A stretch of 64,000 nt of DNA from NCBI GenBank assembly GCA_964529325.1, contig CAZGWH010000005.1, positions 1-64,000 of the forward strand, written 5' to 3'. Shown piece by piece: positions 1-8,449 of this stretch. This DNA comes from GCA-2689995 sp964529325. GTDB lineage: Bacteria; Fidelibacterota; Marinisomatia; SCGC-AAA003-L08; GCA-2689995. Positions within the stretch are counted from its first letter, which is position 1, and the number at the start of each line of letters is the position of its first letter. The notes under the pieces were generated by a model. That model was given only the letters and a program-made list of their open reading frames with translations, ran no database searches and was not told where the DNA came from. A program made the position numbers and the translations under genes.

Positions 1-3
1 TTT

Positions 4-86
4 GGGTCGGTGGCCGAGTGGTCAATGGCAGCAGACTGTAAATCTGCCGGCGTAAGCCTACGATGGTTCAAATCCATCCCGGCCCA
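4..86 (+). tRNA. tRNA-Tyr (GTA)
   Basis: The 7-bp acceptor stem pairs bases 4-10 with 79-85 (one G-U pair), with discriminator A86. The anticodon GTA is at 38-40 in a 7-base loop. The extended variable arm is typical of bacterial tRNA-Tyr. CCA is not encoded. It is the first of three tRNAs in front of tuf, the classical Tyr-Gly-Thr-tufB arrangement. Confidence 0.95.
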
Positions 87-94
87 CAAGATAT

Positions 95-167
95 GCGGGA
101 GTAGCTCAGTTGGTAGAGCATCAGCCTTCCAAGCTGAGGGTCGAGGGTTCGAGTCTCTTCTCCCGCT
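95..167 (+). tRNA. tRNA-Gly (TCC)
   Basis: The acceptor stem pairs 95-101 with 160-166, discriminator T167. The anticodon stem TCAGC/GCTGA encloses loop 126-132 with anticodon TCC at 128-130. The T arm GGTTCGAGT is intact. It lies 8 nt after tRNA-Tyr, so the three tRNAs are probably cut from one precursor with tuf. Confidence 0.95.
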
Positions 168-171
168 CTCT

Positions 172-244
<73 letters not shown>

Positions 245-280
245 CGAAAGTAAGTTTAGTTTAGTAATAGTTAATTTTAT

Positions 281-1484
281 AGGATTTAAGAAATGGCAAA
301 AGAGAAATTTGAGCGTAATAAACCCCATGTGAATATCGGAACGATAGGTCATGTGGACCATGGTAAGACAACATTAACTGCAGCGATTACAAGATGTCTT
401 GCAGGTAAGGGTTTAGCTGAACATAGAGAATTTGATACAATAGATAATGCACCTGAGGAGCGAGAACGAGGAATTACAATTAATACCTCTCATGTAGAGT
501 ATGAAACAGGTAATCGTCACTATGCGCATGTAGATTGTCCAGGTCACGCAGATTATATTAAAAATATGATTACGGGTGCGGCTCAAATGGATGGTGCTAT
601 TTTAGTAGTTGCTGCAACAGATGGCCCAATGCAGCAAACACGAGAGCATTTGTTATTAGCAAAGCAGGTAAATGTACCTTCTATTGTTGTGTTTATGAAT
701 AAGTGTGATCAGGTAGATGATCCTGAGTTATTAGAACTCGTAGAGATGGAATTAAGAGAATTGTTAGATAGTTATGGATTCCCTGGTGATGATACACCTA
801 TTATACAAGGATCAGCATTGAATGCATTAAATGCAGGAGAGGGTGATGATGCACAATGTATTTTTGATTTAATGGAATCAGTTGATAGTTTTATTCCAGA
901 ACCAAAGCGAGATGTGGATAAGCCATTTTTGATGCCTGTTGAGGATGTGTTTTCAATTACAGGTCGTGGTACAGTAGCTACAGGAAGAATTGAAGGTGGT
1001 ATTATTAAAGTTGGTGAAACAATGGATATAGTTGGTTTTGAGTCTGAGCTTAAGAGTGTGTGTACGGGTGTTGAGATGTTCCGTAAGATTTTAGATGAAG
1101 GTCAGGCTGGTGATAATGCAGGTCTTTTATTAAGAGGTGTGGATAAAGAACAGGTTAGAAGAGGGATGGTATTGGCTGCTCCTGGTTCAATTACTCCGCA
1201 TACAAAGTTTAAAGCAGAAGTGTATGTTCTTAAGAAAGAAGAAGGTGGAAGACATACTCCATTTTTCAAAGGATATAGACCTCAGTTTTATTTTAGAACA
1301 ACAGATGTTACGGGTGAAGTGATTTTACCTGAAGGTACAGAGATGGTTATGCCTGGAGATAATATAAGTTTAGAGATAAACTTAATAACTCCAATTGCGA
1401 TGGATCCTGAATTGAGATTCGCTATTCGTGAAGGTGGTCATACTGTTGGTGCTGGTGTTGTAACAGAAATTATAGAGTAGGAAA
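281..1484 (+). repeat. 1204-bp direct repeat, copy 1 (tuf)
   Basis: This stretch recurs at 15763-16966 with a constant offset of 15482 and no difference that I could see by eye. The copies share the 12 bases before the ATG, the whole gene and four bases after the stop, then diverge (TTGGCT here, CATAGG in copy 2). Such sharp borders fit ongoing gene conversion between two tuf genes. Confidence 0.93.
293..1480 (+). CDS. tuf: Elongation factor Tu (copy 1)
   Basis: EF-Tu is the GTPase that delivers aminoacyl-tRNA to the ribosomal A site. The 395-aa length is normal. The G1 loop GHVDHGKTT is at residues 19-27, followed by the switch region with RGITI, the DCPGH G3 motif and NKCD G4. Domains 2 and 3 follow and are complete. 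It sits between the tRNA-Thr gene and rpmG, the usual tufB position. The encoded protein is identical to the product of the second copy at 15775-16962. Confidence 0.98.
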   Translation: MAKEKFERNKPHVNIGTIGHVDHGKTTLTAAITRCLAGKGLAEHREFDTIDNAPEERERGITINTSHVEYETGNRHYAHVDCPGHADYIKNMITGAAQMDGAILVVAATDGPMQQTREHLLLAKQVNVPSIVVFMNKCDQVDDPELLELVEMELRELLDSYGFPGDDTPIIQGSALNALNAGEGDDAQCIFDLMESVDSFIPEPKRDVDKPFLMPVEDVFSITGRGTVATGRIEGGIIKVGETMDIVGFESELKSVCTGVEMFRKILDEGQAGDNAGLLLRGVDKEQVRRGMVLAAPGSITPHTKFKAEVYVLKKEEGGRHTPFFKGYRPQFYFRTTDVTGEVILPEGTEMVMPGDNISLEINLITPIAMDPELRFAIREGGHTVGAGVVTEIIE

Positions 1485-1649
1485 TTGGCTGGTAATAGTA
1501 ATCGTGATATAATTTCTCTGGCATGTCCAGAGTGCAAGCGTAGGAATTATTCAGTGACTAAGAATAAAAGGCTTCATCCTGAGCGTATTGAGCACACGAA
1601 GTATTGTCGTTGGTGCCGTAAGCATACGGATCATAAAGAAGCTAAATAG
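1485..1649 (+). CDS. rpmG: 50S ribosomal protein L33
   Basis: This 54-aa gene begins with TTG four bases after the tuf stop, following AGGA. The protein has two CxxC pairs, Cys14/Cys17 and Cys41/Cys44, so it is the zinc-binding (C+) form of L33. The segment with TKNKR, HPERIE and KYC is characteristic of the family. The order tuf-rpmG-tRNA-Trp-secE-nusG is the standard bacterial one and supports the call despite the small size. Confidence 0.93.
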   Translation: MAGNSNRDIISLACPECKRRNYSVTKNKRLHPERIEHTKYCRWCRKHTDHKEAK

Positions 1650-1660
1650 TTTTTTAGTAT

Positions 1661-1733
1661 AGGTGAGTAGTTCAATTGGTAGAGCATCGGCCTCCAAAGC
1701 CGGGAGTTGAGGGTTCGAGTCCTTCCTCACCTG
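1661..1733 (+). tRNA. tRNA-Trp (CCA)
   Basis: The acceptor stem AGGTGAG (1661-1667) pairs with CTCACCT (1726-1732), discriminator G1733. The anticodon stem encloses loop 1692-1698 with anticodon CCA at 1694-1696. It lies between rpmG and secE, its usual place in many bacteria. Confidence 0.95.
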
Positions 1734-1781
1734 CGCAAATTACAAGAAATAATTTAATAAACATAATAGTTGGGTATTTAA

Positions 1782-1970
1782 ATGGCAGGTAAAATTAATA
1801 GCTATATTGATAGTGTTCGTGCTGAAATGAAAAAAGTAACTTGGTTGTCTAATGATGAATTAATTGGATCAACAGGTGTTGTTGCTGTTTTTTCAATCGT
1901 AATGTCTTGTTTTTTATTTGTTGCTGACTATAGTGTTAGTAACCTAATGTCGTGGTTTCTAGGGAATTAA
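1782..1970 (+). CDS. secE: Preprotein translocase subunit SecE
   Basis: SecE is the small clamp subunit of the SecYEG channel in the inner membrane. This short 62-aa form has the amphipathic N-terminal helix with the conserved EMKKVTW segment (residues 15-21) and a single transmembrane helix over about residues 33-58. The short one-helix form is common outside gammaproteobacteria. It is immediately followed by nusG. Its partner SecY is encoded at 25814-27148. Confidence 0.95.
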   Translation: MAGKINSYIDSVRAEMKKVTWLSNDELIGSTGVVAVFSIVMSCFLFVADYSVSNLMSWFLGN

Positions 1971-1977
1971 CTAGATT

Positions 1978-2505
1978 TTGGAATGGTATTCAATTAGAGT
2001 TATTTCTGGGAAGGAAGTAAAAGCTCGGGAAGATATCTTGTTTGAGGCTGAAGAGGCTAAGATTGTTGCGGATATTGATGAGATTTTTGTTCCTACCCAG
2101 AAAGTTGTTGAAGTTCGCCAGGGGAAGAAGCGAGTAAAGGAGAAAGTTTTTTTCCCAGGTTATATTTTAATTAAAATGGACTTAAATACTGAGTCGAGAT
2201 ATGTCGTTGAAAATACAAGTGGCGTATTGAATTTTATTGGTTCAAATAATGTTCCTGTGCCTTTAAGAGCAAAAGAAGTTGCTCGTATTGTTGGTGAGGT
2301 AGAAAAAATTGAAGGTAAGGAAGTAGTTGAGTGTCCATTTAGTGTAGGTGATTCTGTGAAAGTTGTTGATGGACCTTTTGATGATTTCACGGGACATGTA
2401 GATGATATTAATAGTGATAAGCAGAAAGTGAAGGTGATGGTTTCGATTTTTGGTCGGCCAACGCCAGTTGAGTTAGATTTCTTTCAGGTTGAATTAGAAA
2501 AATAG
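1978..2505 (+). CDS. nusG: Transcription termination/antitermination factor NusG
   Basis: NusG binds RNA polymerase and couples it to Rho or the ribosome. The 175-aa protein starts at TTG and opens with EWYSIRVISG, the typical N-terminal NGN fold, with the FPGYILI segment near residue 60. A C-terminal KOW domain contains GDSVKVVDGPF (about 122-132). There is no lineage-specific insert. The start is 7 nt after the secE stop. Confidence 0.97.
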   Translation: MEWYSIRVISGKEVKAREDILFEAEEAKIVADIDEIFVPTQKVVEVRQGKKRVKEKVFFPGYILIKMDLNTESRYVVENTSGVLNFIGSNNVPVPLRAKEVARIVGEVEKIEGKEVVECPFSVGDSVKVVDGPFDDFTGHVDDINSDKQKVKVMVSIFGRPTPVELDFFQVELEK

Positions 2506-2512
2506 GTTTATA

Positions 2513-2938
2513 ATGGCAAAAAAAGTAGTCGGATTTATTAAATTGCAAATACCTGCGGGTAAAGCAAATCCTGCACCACCTGTTGGTCCTGCATTGGGAC
2601 AACATGGTGTTAATATTATGGAATTTTGTAAATCGTTTAATGCAAAAACGCAAGAAAGTATGGGTAAGATTATCCCTGTTGAAATTACAGTGTATGCTGA
2701 TCGATCTTTTACTTTTATAACAAAAACACCGCCGGTGCCAACATTGATTATTGAGTTTGCAGGCATTAAAAAAGGTTCAGGTGAGCCTAATAAGGAAAAA
2801 GTAGGTGTGATTAAGCGTGATAAGGTAAGAGAAATTGCAGAGATTAAAATGCCTGATTTGAATGCAAATGATGTTGAGGCTGCTATGCGAATGGTTGAAG
2901 GAACTGCTCGAAGTATGGGTGTTACGGTAGAGGAATAA
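2513..2938 (+). CDS. rplK: 50S ribosomal protein L11
   Basis: L11 forms the base of the ribosomal stalk and the GTPase-associated centre with 23S rRNA. The 141-aa protein has the proline-rich N-terminal signature PAPPVGPALGQHG (about residues 20-32) and a C-terminal rRNA-binding domain that ends with ARSMGVTV. It starts 7 nt after nusG and stops 2 nt before rplA, so it is cotranscribed and likely translationally coupled. Confidence 0.98.
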   Translation: MAKKVVGFIKLQIPAGKANPAPPVGPALGQHGVNIMEFCKSFNAKTQESMGKIIPVEITVYADRSFTFITKTPPVPTLIIEFAGIKKGSGEPNKEKVGVIKRDKVREIAEIKMPDLNANDVEAAMRMVEGTARSMGVTVEE

Positions 2939-2940
2939 GC

Positions 2941-3633
2941 ATGAAAAGAAGTAATAGATATATTGAAAATTTAAAAACAGTAGATAGAGATAAGGAATAT
3001 TTATTGAGCGATGCTGTTGGGTTGATTAAAGACTTAAAATCTGCTAAATTTGATGAAACGATCGATTTGGCTGTAAACCTTGGTGTCGATCCGAAGCATG
3101 CGGATCAAATTGTAAGAGGGACTATTTCCCTACCTCATGGAACGGGAAAGAGTGTTAAGGTTTTAGTATTATGCAAGGGTGATAATGTCGTTGCGGCGGA
3201 AGAAGCGGGCGCAGATTTTGTAGGTGCTGATGATATGATTGAAAAAATTAAAGGTGGCTGGTTAGATATTGATGTAATTATTGCTACACCTGATATGATG
3301 GCTTCTGTTGGGAAGATTGGTCGAGTTTTAGGGCCGAGAGGGCTAATGCCTAATCCTAAATCGGGAACAGTAACAAAGGATGTTTCAAAAGCTGTATCTG
3401 AAGTTAAAGCTGGCCGGATTGAGTTTAGAGTTGATAAATTTGGCTTAATTCATGCGGGTGTTGGTAAGCTATCCTTTGATAGCGAAAAATTAATTGATAA
3501 TGTAAATGCATTCATGGGAGCATTATTAAGAGCAAAGCCATCTGCTTCAAAAGGAATATATTTAAAGAAGATTACAATTGCTTCAACGATGGGTGCTGGA
3601 CTTAAATTAGACAAAAACGAATTTACTGCATAG
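2941..3633 (+). CDS. rplA: 50S ribosomal protein L1
   Basis: L1 builds the mobile stalk near the E site and in many bacteria represses its own operon. The 230-aa length is normal. The signature GRVLGPRGLMPNPKSGTV lies in domain II around residues 128-145. It follows rplK by 2 nt and precedes rplJ by 9 nt. I did not identify an L1-binding mRNA mimic upstream. Confidence 0.98.
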   Translation: MKRSNRYIENLKTVDRDKEYLLSDAVGLIKDLKSAKFDETIDLAVNLGVDPKHADQIVRGTISLPHGTGKSVKVLVLCKGDNVVAAEEAGADFVGADDMIEKIKGGWLDIDVIIATPDMMASVGKIGRVLGPRGLMPNPKSGTVTKDVSKAVSEVKAGRIEFRVDKFGLIHAGVGKLSFDSEKLIDNVNAFMGALLRAKPSASKGIYLKKITIASTMGAGLKLDKNEFTA

Positions 3634-3642
3634 GGATTAAAA

Positions 3643-4158
3643 ATGCCAACACAAACAAAAATTGAAACAGTTAGTGAGCTTCAAAATAAATTTGAAAATT
3701 CAACAGGTGTTTATTTTGGAAATTATACAGGCTTAAATGTTGCGATGGTAACAGAATTAAGACGAAATTTTCGTGCTGAAGGAGTTCAGTACAAAGTATA
3801 TAAAAATAATCTTACAAAGATTGCTGCAAAAAATGCAGGATTTGAAGGTTTAGATGATATATTGGTAGGACAAATAGGTGTCGCTTTTTCTGAGTCTGAT
3901 CCTACCGCACCTGCAAGAGTAATTAAGAAGTTTATAAAAGATAAAAACCCTTTTGAGGTAGTGGGAATTATATTTGAAGGTGAAATTTTTGATGCTAATA
4001 AATATGAGGAATTGGCAAATTTACCATCTAAAGAAGAATTGTTATCAAAGCTAGTTGGTGGTTTGAGCTCTCCAATGACGAAACTTGTAGGGACATTGAG
4101 TGGTTCTATGTCTAAATTTGTAAGAACACTTAGTAGTTTAAAAGAGCAAAAAAATTAA
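3643..4158 (+). CDS. rplJ: 50S ribosomal protein L10
   Basis: L10 anchors the L7/L12 dimers to the ribosome. The 171-aa protein has the N-terminal rRNA-binding part with NYTGLNV and a VYKNNL segment (about residue 54). A C-terminal helix forms the L12-binding arm. It lies in the conserved rplKAJL order, with rplL 41 nt downstream. Confidence 0.97.
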   Translation: MPTQTKIETVSELQNKFENSTGVYFGNYTGLNVAMVTELRRNFRAEGVQYKVYKNNLTKIAAKNAGFEGLDDILVGQIGVAFSESDPTAPARVIKKFIKDKNPFEVVGIIFEGEIFDANKYEELANLPSKEELLSKLVGGLSSPMTKLVGTLSGSMSKFVRTLSSLKEQKN

Positions 4159-4199
4159 TTTATTTAATAATTTTATAATTAAGAAAAACAGGAGAAAAA

Positions 4200-4577
4200 A
4201 TGGCTGATGTGAGTCGCGCTGATGTGCTTAGCTATCTAGAAAATTCAAATATGCTTGAAATTTCTGAACTTATTGGTGATATCGAAGAAAAGTTTGGTGT
4301 TACTGCCGCTGCACCTGTAGCTGTTGCTGCTGCGCCTGCTGGAGATGCAGGTGGTGCTGAAGAAAAAACAGAATTCGATGTTGAATTGACTTCTATAGGT
4401 GAAAAGAAAATTAATGTTATTAAAGCAGTTAGAGAGCTAACAAGTTTAGGTCTTAAAGAAGCTAAAGCATTAGTTGATGGTGCACCGAATGTAATTAAGG
4501 AGGCTTTACCTAAGGAAGAAGCTGAAGGTATGAAGTCTAAATTGGAAGAAGCTGGAGCGACTGTTACACTTAAATAA
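4200..4577 (+). CDS. rplL: 50S ribosomal protein L7/L12
   Basis: L7/L12 is the multi-copy stalk protein that recruits translation GTPases. The 125-aa protein has the N-terminal dimerisation domain, an Ala/Pro-rich hinge at about residues 34-56, and a C-terminal factor-binding domain with the KEAKALV segment. A strong AGGAG ribosome binding site (4190-4194) sits 5 nt before the ATG, stronger than those of its neighbours. This fits the four-fold higher dose of this protein. Confidence 0.98.
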   Translation: MADVSRADVLSYLENSNMLEISELIGDIEEKFGVTAAAPVAVAAAPAGDAGGAEEKTEFDVELTSIGEKKINVIKAVRELTSLGLKEAKALVDGAPNVIKEALPKEEAEGMKSKLEEAGATVTLK

Positions 4578-4652
4578 GTGTAGTCGTGCTTTTACCAATT
4601 ATTATATTATCGACTTTAGTCTTCAACAATCCATTAATAGGAGGGCTTCACT

Positions 4653-7600
4653 TTGAGTGAAAAGTCCACTCATGTTCTAAATAGACATGATTTCGCAACT
4701 GTCAAGGTTCAAGCGGATGTACCAGATCTTCTTGAAATTCAATTGGCATCTTATGAGGAATTTCTACAAGAACATGTCCTCTCGGAGAAAAGAAAGAAAA
4801 AAGGCCTTGAGGCTGTTTTTCGTTCTATGTTTCCCGTAGAGGATAATCATAAGAACTATGTTCTGGAGTATAAAAATTATTATTTAGGACTTCCCAAATA
4901 TACAATGAAGGAATGTCTTGAGAGAAGGATTTCATACTCTGTACCTTTAAAAGTTAAATTTATATTACATATTACTAATGAAAATGATCGTACTCAATAT
5001 GTACAAAATATTGAGCAGGATGTATTCTTTGGGAATGTGCCATATATGACAGATAGGGGCACTTTTATTATTAATGGTGCTGAGCGTGTGATTGTAAGTC
5101 AATTGCAGAGATCTCCTGGTGTGTTTTTTGATCAAGCATTTCACCCTAATGGAACTAAAATATTTACAGCGAGAATTATACCTTTTAGAGGGTCTTGGGT
5201 AGATTTTACTACAGATATTTATGATTGTATTTATGCTATTATTGATAGACGAAGAAAATTTCCTGCAACTCTATTATTAAGAGCTATCGGATTTTCTTCA
5301 AATAAAGATATTTTTAATATCTTTAACTTAGTCAAAGATTACAAGATTAGTGGAAGTAAAACTCTTGTCGGTAGAGAATTTTTAGAAGATATTGTTGCGA
5401 AAAAGACAGGTGAAGTATTAGCAGAGCAAGGTAAAACTATTTCCAAGGATGATCTTGAACGATTAAAAGAGGCTGGAATTAAAGAGATTCCTGCTGTTAA
5501 AGATCTTGAAGATTTAGACTTCATTATGTTGAGAAATACAATGGAAAAAGATCCGACTAATAATAGCGGTGAAGCATTATTGTTGCTATATGAACATTTA
5601 CGATCAGGTAAAGCGCCGAATGTACCTGTCGCAAAAAAATTCATTGAAAAGATGTTTTTCTCTTCAAAGAAATATGATTTAGGCCAGGTAGGACGTTACC
5701 GAATTAATAAGAAATTTGATTTAAAAATACCTGTTGATGAACCGATTTTAACGCGTGAAGATTTTATTGAAGTATTTAAATACTTAATCATAATGCGTAA
5801 AGGATTAAAAGGGCCAGATGATATTGATCATTTAGGTAACCGACGAGTCCGTACTGTTGGTGAGCAACTTGCTAATCAATTTAGTGTTGCATTATCTCGT
5901 ATGCAAAGAACAATTAAAGAAAGAATGAATCAGAGAGAGGCAGAAAGTTTAACTCCTCAAGATTTAGTTAATTCAAGAGTTGTGACTTCTGTAATTAATA
6001 CATTCTTTGGAACAAGTCAATTATCTCAGTTTATGGATCAAACGAATCCTTTATCTGAAATTACACATAAGCGAAGAATATCGTCGCTAGGACCTGGTGG
6101 ATTAACGAGAGAACGAGCTGGATTTGAGGTTCGTGATGTTCACTTTACGCACTATGCACGATTATGCCCAATTGAGACTCCTGAGGGACCCAATATTGGT
6201 TTGATTAACTCTCTTGCAACACATGCGAAAGTAAACCATTTAGGATTTATTGAATCACCATATTATAAAATGAAGAAAAATTCAGATGGAAAAATTGTTC
6301 CTGAAAGAAAAGTTTCTTATTTAAGTGCTGATGATGAAGAACGCTCATATATTACTCCTGCTTCTGAAGGATTAGTTGAAGGTGGTGGTGATGCTGGTGA
6401 TTATATTCGCTCAAGAAATGGTGAAGATTTTCCACTTGTAATGAGAGATGAAATTAACTTTACAGATGTTTCTCCAAGTCAAATTGTGAGTGTTTCTGCT
6501 GCATTAATTCCATTTTTAGACCATGATGATGCTAACCGTGCATTGATGGGTTCGAATATGATGCGACAAGCTGTGCCATTACTTCGTCCAGAATCACCGA
6601 TTGTTGGGACTGGAATGGAAGCAAGTGTTGCTCGTGATTCTCGTTCTGTTATTATTTCTGAAGTGAATGGTGTTGTTGAAGAAGTAAAACCAAATGAAAT
6701 TATTATTAGAACTGAATCTCAGGCGGATGAATTAACATTAGTTAGAAATGAAAATATTAAAAAATACAATGTTAGTAAATTTTTGCGAACTAATCAGAAT
6801 ACATGTATAAATCAAAAGCCATTGGTTAAAGCGGGTGATAAAGTTAAAATTGGTGATGTACTTGCCGATGGTACTTCGACTCAAGATGGTGTTCTTGCTC
6901 TAGGTAGAAACCTTAATGTAGCATTTATGCCATGGAGAGGTTATAACTTTGAGGATGCGATTGTTATAAATGAACGATTGGTAAAAGATGATTATTTAAC
7001 TTCTATTCACATGAAAGAATTTGAAGTTGAAATTAGAGATACTCGTCGTGGTGAAGAAGAGTTAACAAATGAAATTCCTAATGTATCCGAAGAAGCTACG
7101 CGGAATTTAGATCCTCGTGGTATTGTTAGGATTGGCGCACAGGTAATTCCTGGTGATATTCTAGTAGGAAAAGTAACGCCTAAAGGTGAAACTGATCCGA
7201 CACCAGAAGAGAAATTATTAAGAGCAATATTTGGTGAAAAAGCGGGTGATGTTAAAGATGCATCTAAGCGTTGTTCTTCGGGAGTCCATGGAACAATTAT
7301 TGATACGCAATTATTTGAACGAAAAAGTTTAGCAATTCGCAAGGAAGAAAAACAAGAAATTAGAGGTCTTCAACGAAAAGCAAGGCAAGATCGTATGAAC
7401 TTAATGGAGAAACGGAATGCATTATTAGTTTCTCAATTAGAAAACCAAAATTCGGGTGGTATTAGAGATACAGCCACGAATAAAACATTAATTAAAGCTA
7501 AGACATTATTAACTGGTCAGCGTGTTTTAGAATTAGATTTTGAAAGATTATCATTAAAATCACCTTGGGTTGGGGATCCATTTGTTTGGAATAATATTCT

Positions 7601-8426
7601 TAAGGTTTGGGAGAATTTCAGAAGAAATCTTCGTCAGTTAGAAGAATCACTTGAGAAAGATATTTTCAAGTTAAGAGTTGGTGATGATTTACAACAAGGT
7701 GTAATGAAGTTGGCTAAAGTTTATATTGCTCAGAAGCGTAGAATTTCTGTTGGTGATAAAATGGCTGGACGACATGGAAATAAAGGTATTGTTTCTATTA
7801 TTGTGCCTGAAGAAGATATGCCATATCTTGCTGACGGTTCAACTGTAGATATTATTTTGAATCCATTAGGTGTGCCTTCTCGTATGAACTTGGGACAACT
7901 ATATGAAACAATGCTCGGTTGGGCTGGTACTAAATTAGGTAAGAAATATACAACACCGGTATTTAACGGTGCTTCTTTAAGTGATGTAGAGGGGCAGTTG
8001 AAAGAGGCTGGACTTCCTGAGTCAGGTACTGTTGATTTATGGGATGGTCGAACAGGTGATAAGTTTGACTCTAAGGTTGTTGTTGGTAATATCTATATGT
8101 TAAAATTATCTCACCAAGTTGACGATAAAATGCATGCAAGATCTACTGGACCTTATTCATTAATTACACAGCAACCGTTAGGTGGTAAAGCACAGTCTGG
8201 TGGACAAAGATTGGGTGAGATGGAGGTATGGGCCTTGGAAGCTTATGGTGCATCTCATGTTCTTCAAGAGATATTAACTACAAAATCGGATGATGTTGAA
8301 GGTCGTACGAAATTGTATAATGCTCTCGTGCGCGGAACAAATTCACCTGAGTCCAATATTCCAGAATCCTTTAATGTTCTTGTTAGAGAGCTTCAAGGAT
8401 TAGGCTTAAATGTAGTTTTAGATTAA
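4653..8426 (+). CDS. rpoB: DNA-directed RNA polymerase subunit beta
   Basis: This is the beta subunit of core RNA polymerase, 1257 aa. The start is TTG, chosen because AGGAGGG (4639-4645) lies 7 nt upstream. The rifampicin pocket is intact and of the sensitive type: SQFMDQ, the THKRRISSLGPGG stretch and the PIETPEGPNIGL motif are all present. The C-terminal part has the GDKMAGRHGNKG motif and ends with the conserved helix region GGQRLGEMEVWALEAYGA. It lies 75 nt after rplL and 23 nt before rpoC. Confidence 0.98.
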   Translation: MSEKSTHVLNRHDFATVKVQADVPDLLEIQLASYEEFLQEHVLSEKRKKKGLEAVFRSMFPVEDNHKNYVLEYKNYYLGLPKYTMKECLERRISYSVPLKVKFILHITNENDRTQYVQNIEQDVFFGNVPYMTDRGTFIINGAERVIVSQLQRSPGVFFDQAFHPNGTKIFTARIIPFRGSWVDFTTDIYDCIYAIIDRRRKFPATLLLRAIGFSSNKDIFNIFNLVKDYKISGSKTLVGREFLEDIVAKKTGEVLAEQGKTISKDDLERLKEAGIKEIPAVKDLEDLDFIMLRNTMEKDPTNNSGEALLLLYEHLRSGKAPNVPVAKKFIEKMFFSSKKYDLGQVGRYRINKKFDLKIPVDEPILTREDFIEVFKYLIIMRKGLKGPDDIDHLGNRRVRTVGEQLANQFSVALSRMQRTIKERMNQREAESLTPQDLVNSRVVTSVINTFFGTSQLSQFMDQTNPLSEITHKRRISSLGPGGLTRERAGFEVRDVHFTHYARLCPIETPEGPNIGLINSLATHAKVNHLGFIESPYYKMKKNSDGKIVPERKVSYLSADDEERSYITPASEGLVEGGGDAGDYIRSRNGEDFPLVMRDEINFTDVSPSQIVSVSAALIPFLDHDDANRALMGSNMMRQAVPLLRPESPIVGTGMEASVARDSRSVIISEVNGVVEEVKPNEIIIRTESQADELTLVRNENIKKYNVSKFLRTNQNTCINQKPLVKAGDKVKIGDVLADGTSTQDGVLALGRNLNVAFMPWRGYNFEDAIVINERLVKDDYLTSIHMKEFEVEIRDTRRGEEELTNEIPNVSEEATRNLDPRGIVRIGAQVIPGDILVGKVTPKGETDPTPEEKLLRAIFGEKAGDVKDASKRCSSGVHGTIIDTQLFERKSLAIRKEEKQEIRGLQRKARQDRMNLMEKRNALLVSQLENQNSGGIRDTATNKTLIKAKTLLTGQRVLELDFERLSLKSPWVGDPFVWNNILKVWENFRRNLRQLEESLEKDIFKLRVGDDLQQGVMKLAKVYIAQKRRISVGDKMAGRHGNKGIVSIIVPEEDMPYLADGSTVDIILNPLGVPSRMNLGQLYETMLGWAGTKLGKKYTTPVFNGASLSDVEGQLKEAGLPESGTVDLWDGRTGDKFDSKVVVGNIYMLKLSHQVDDKMHARSTGPYSLITQQPLGGKAQSGGQRLGEMEVWALEAYGASHVLQEILTTKSDDVEGRTKLYNALVRGTNSPESNIPESFNVLVRELQGLGLNVVLD

Positions 8427-8449
8427 CCTCATATAATAAGGGGATTATA

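Noticed and set aside
1137..1322. A 61-aa open frame inside tuf (and its twin at 16619-16804)
   Set aside because: It is a frame shadow; it appears twice only because the gene is duplicated.
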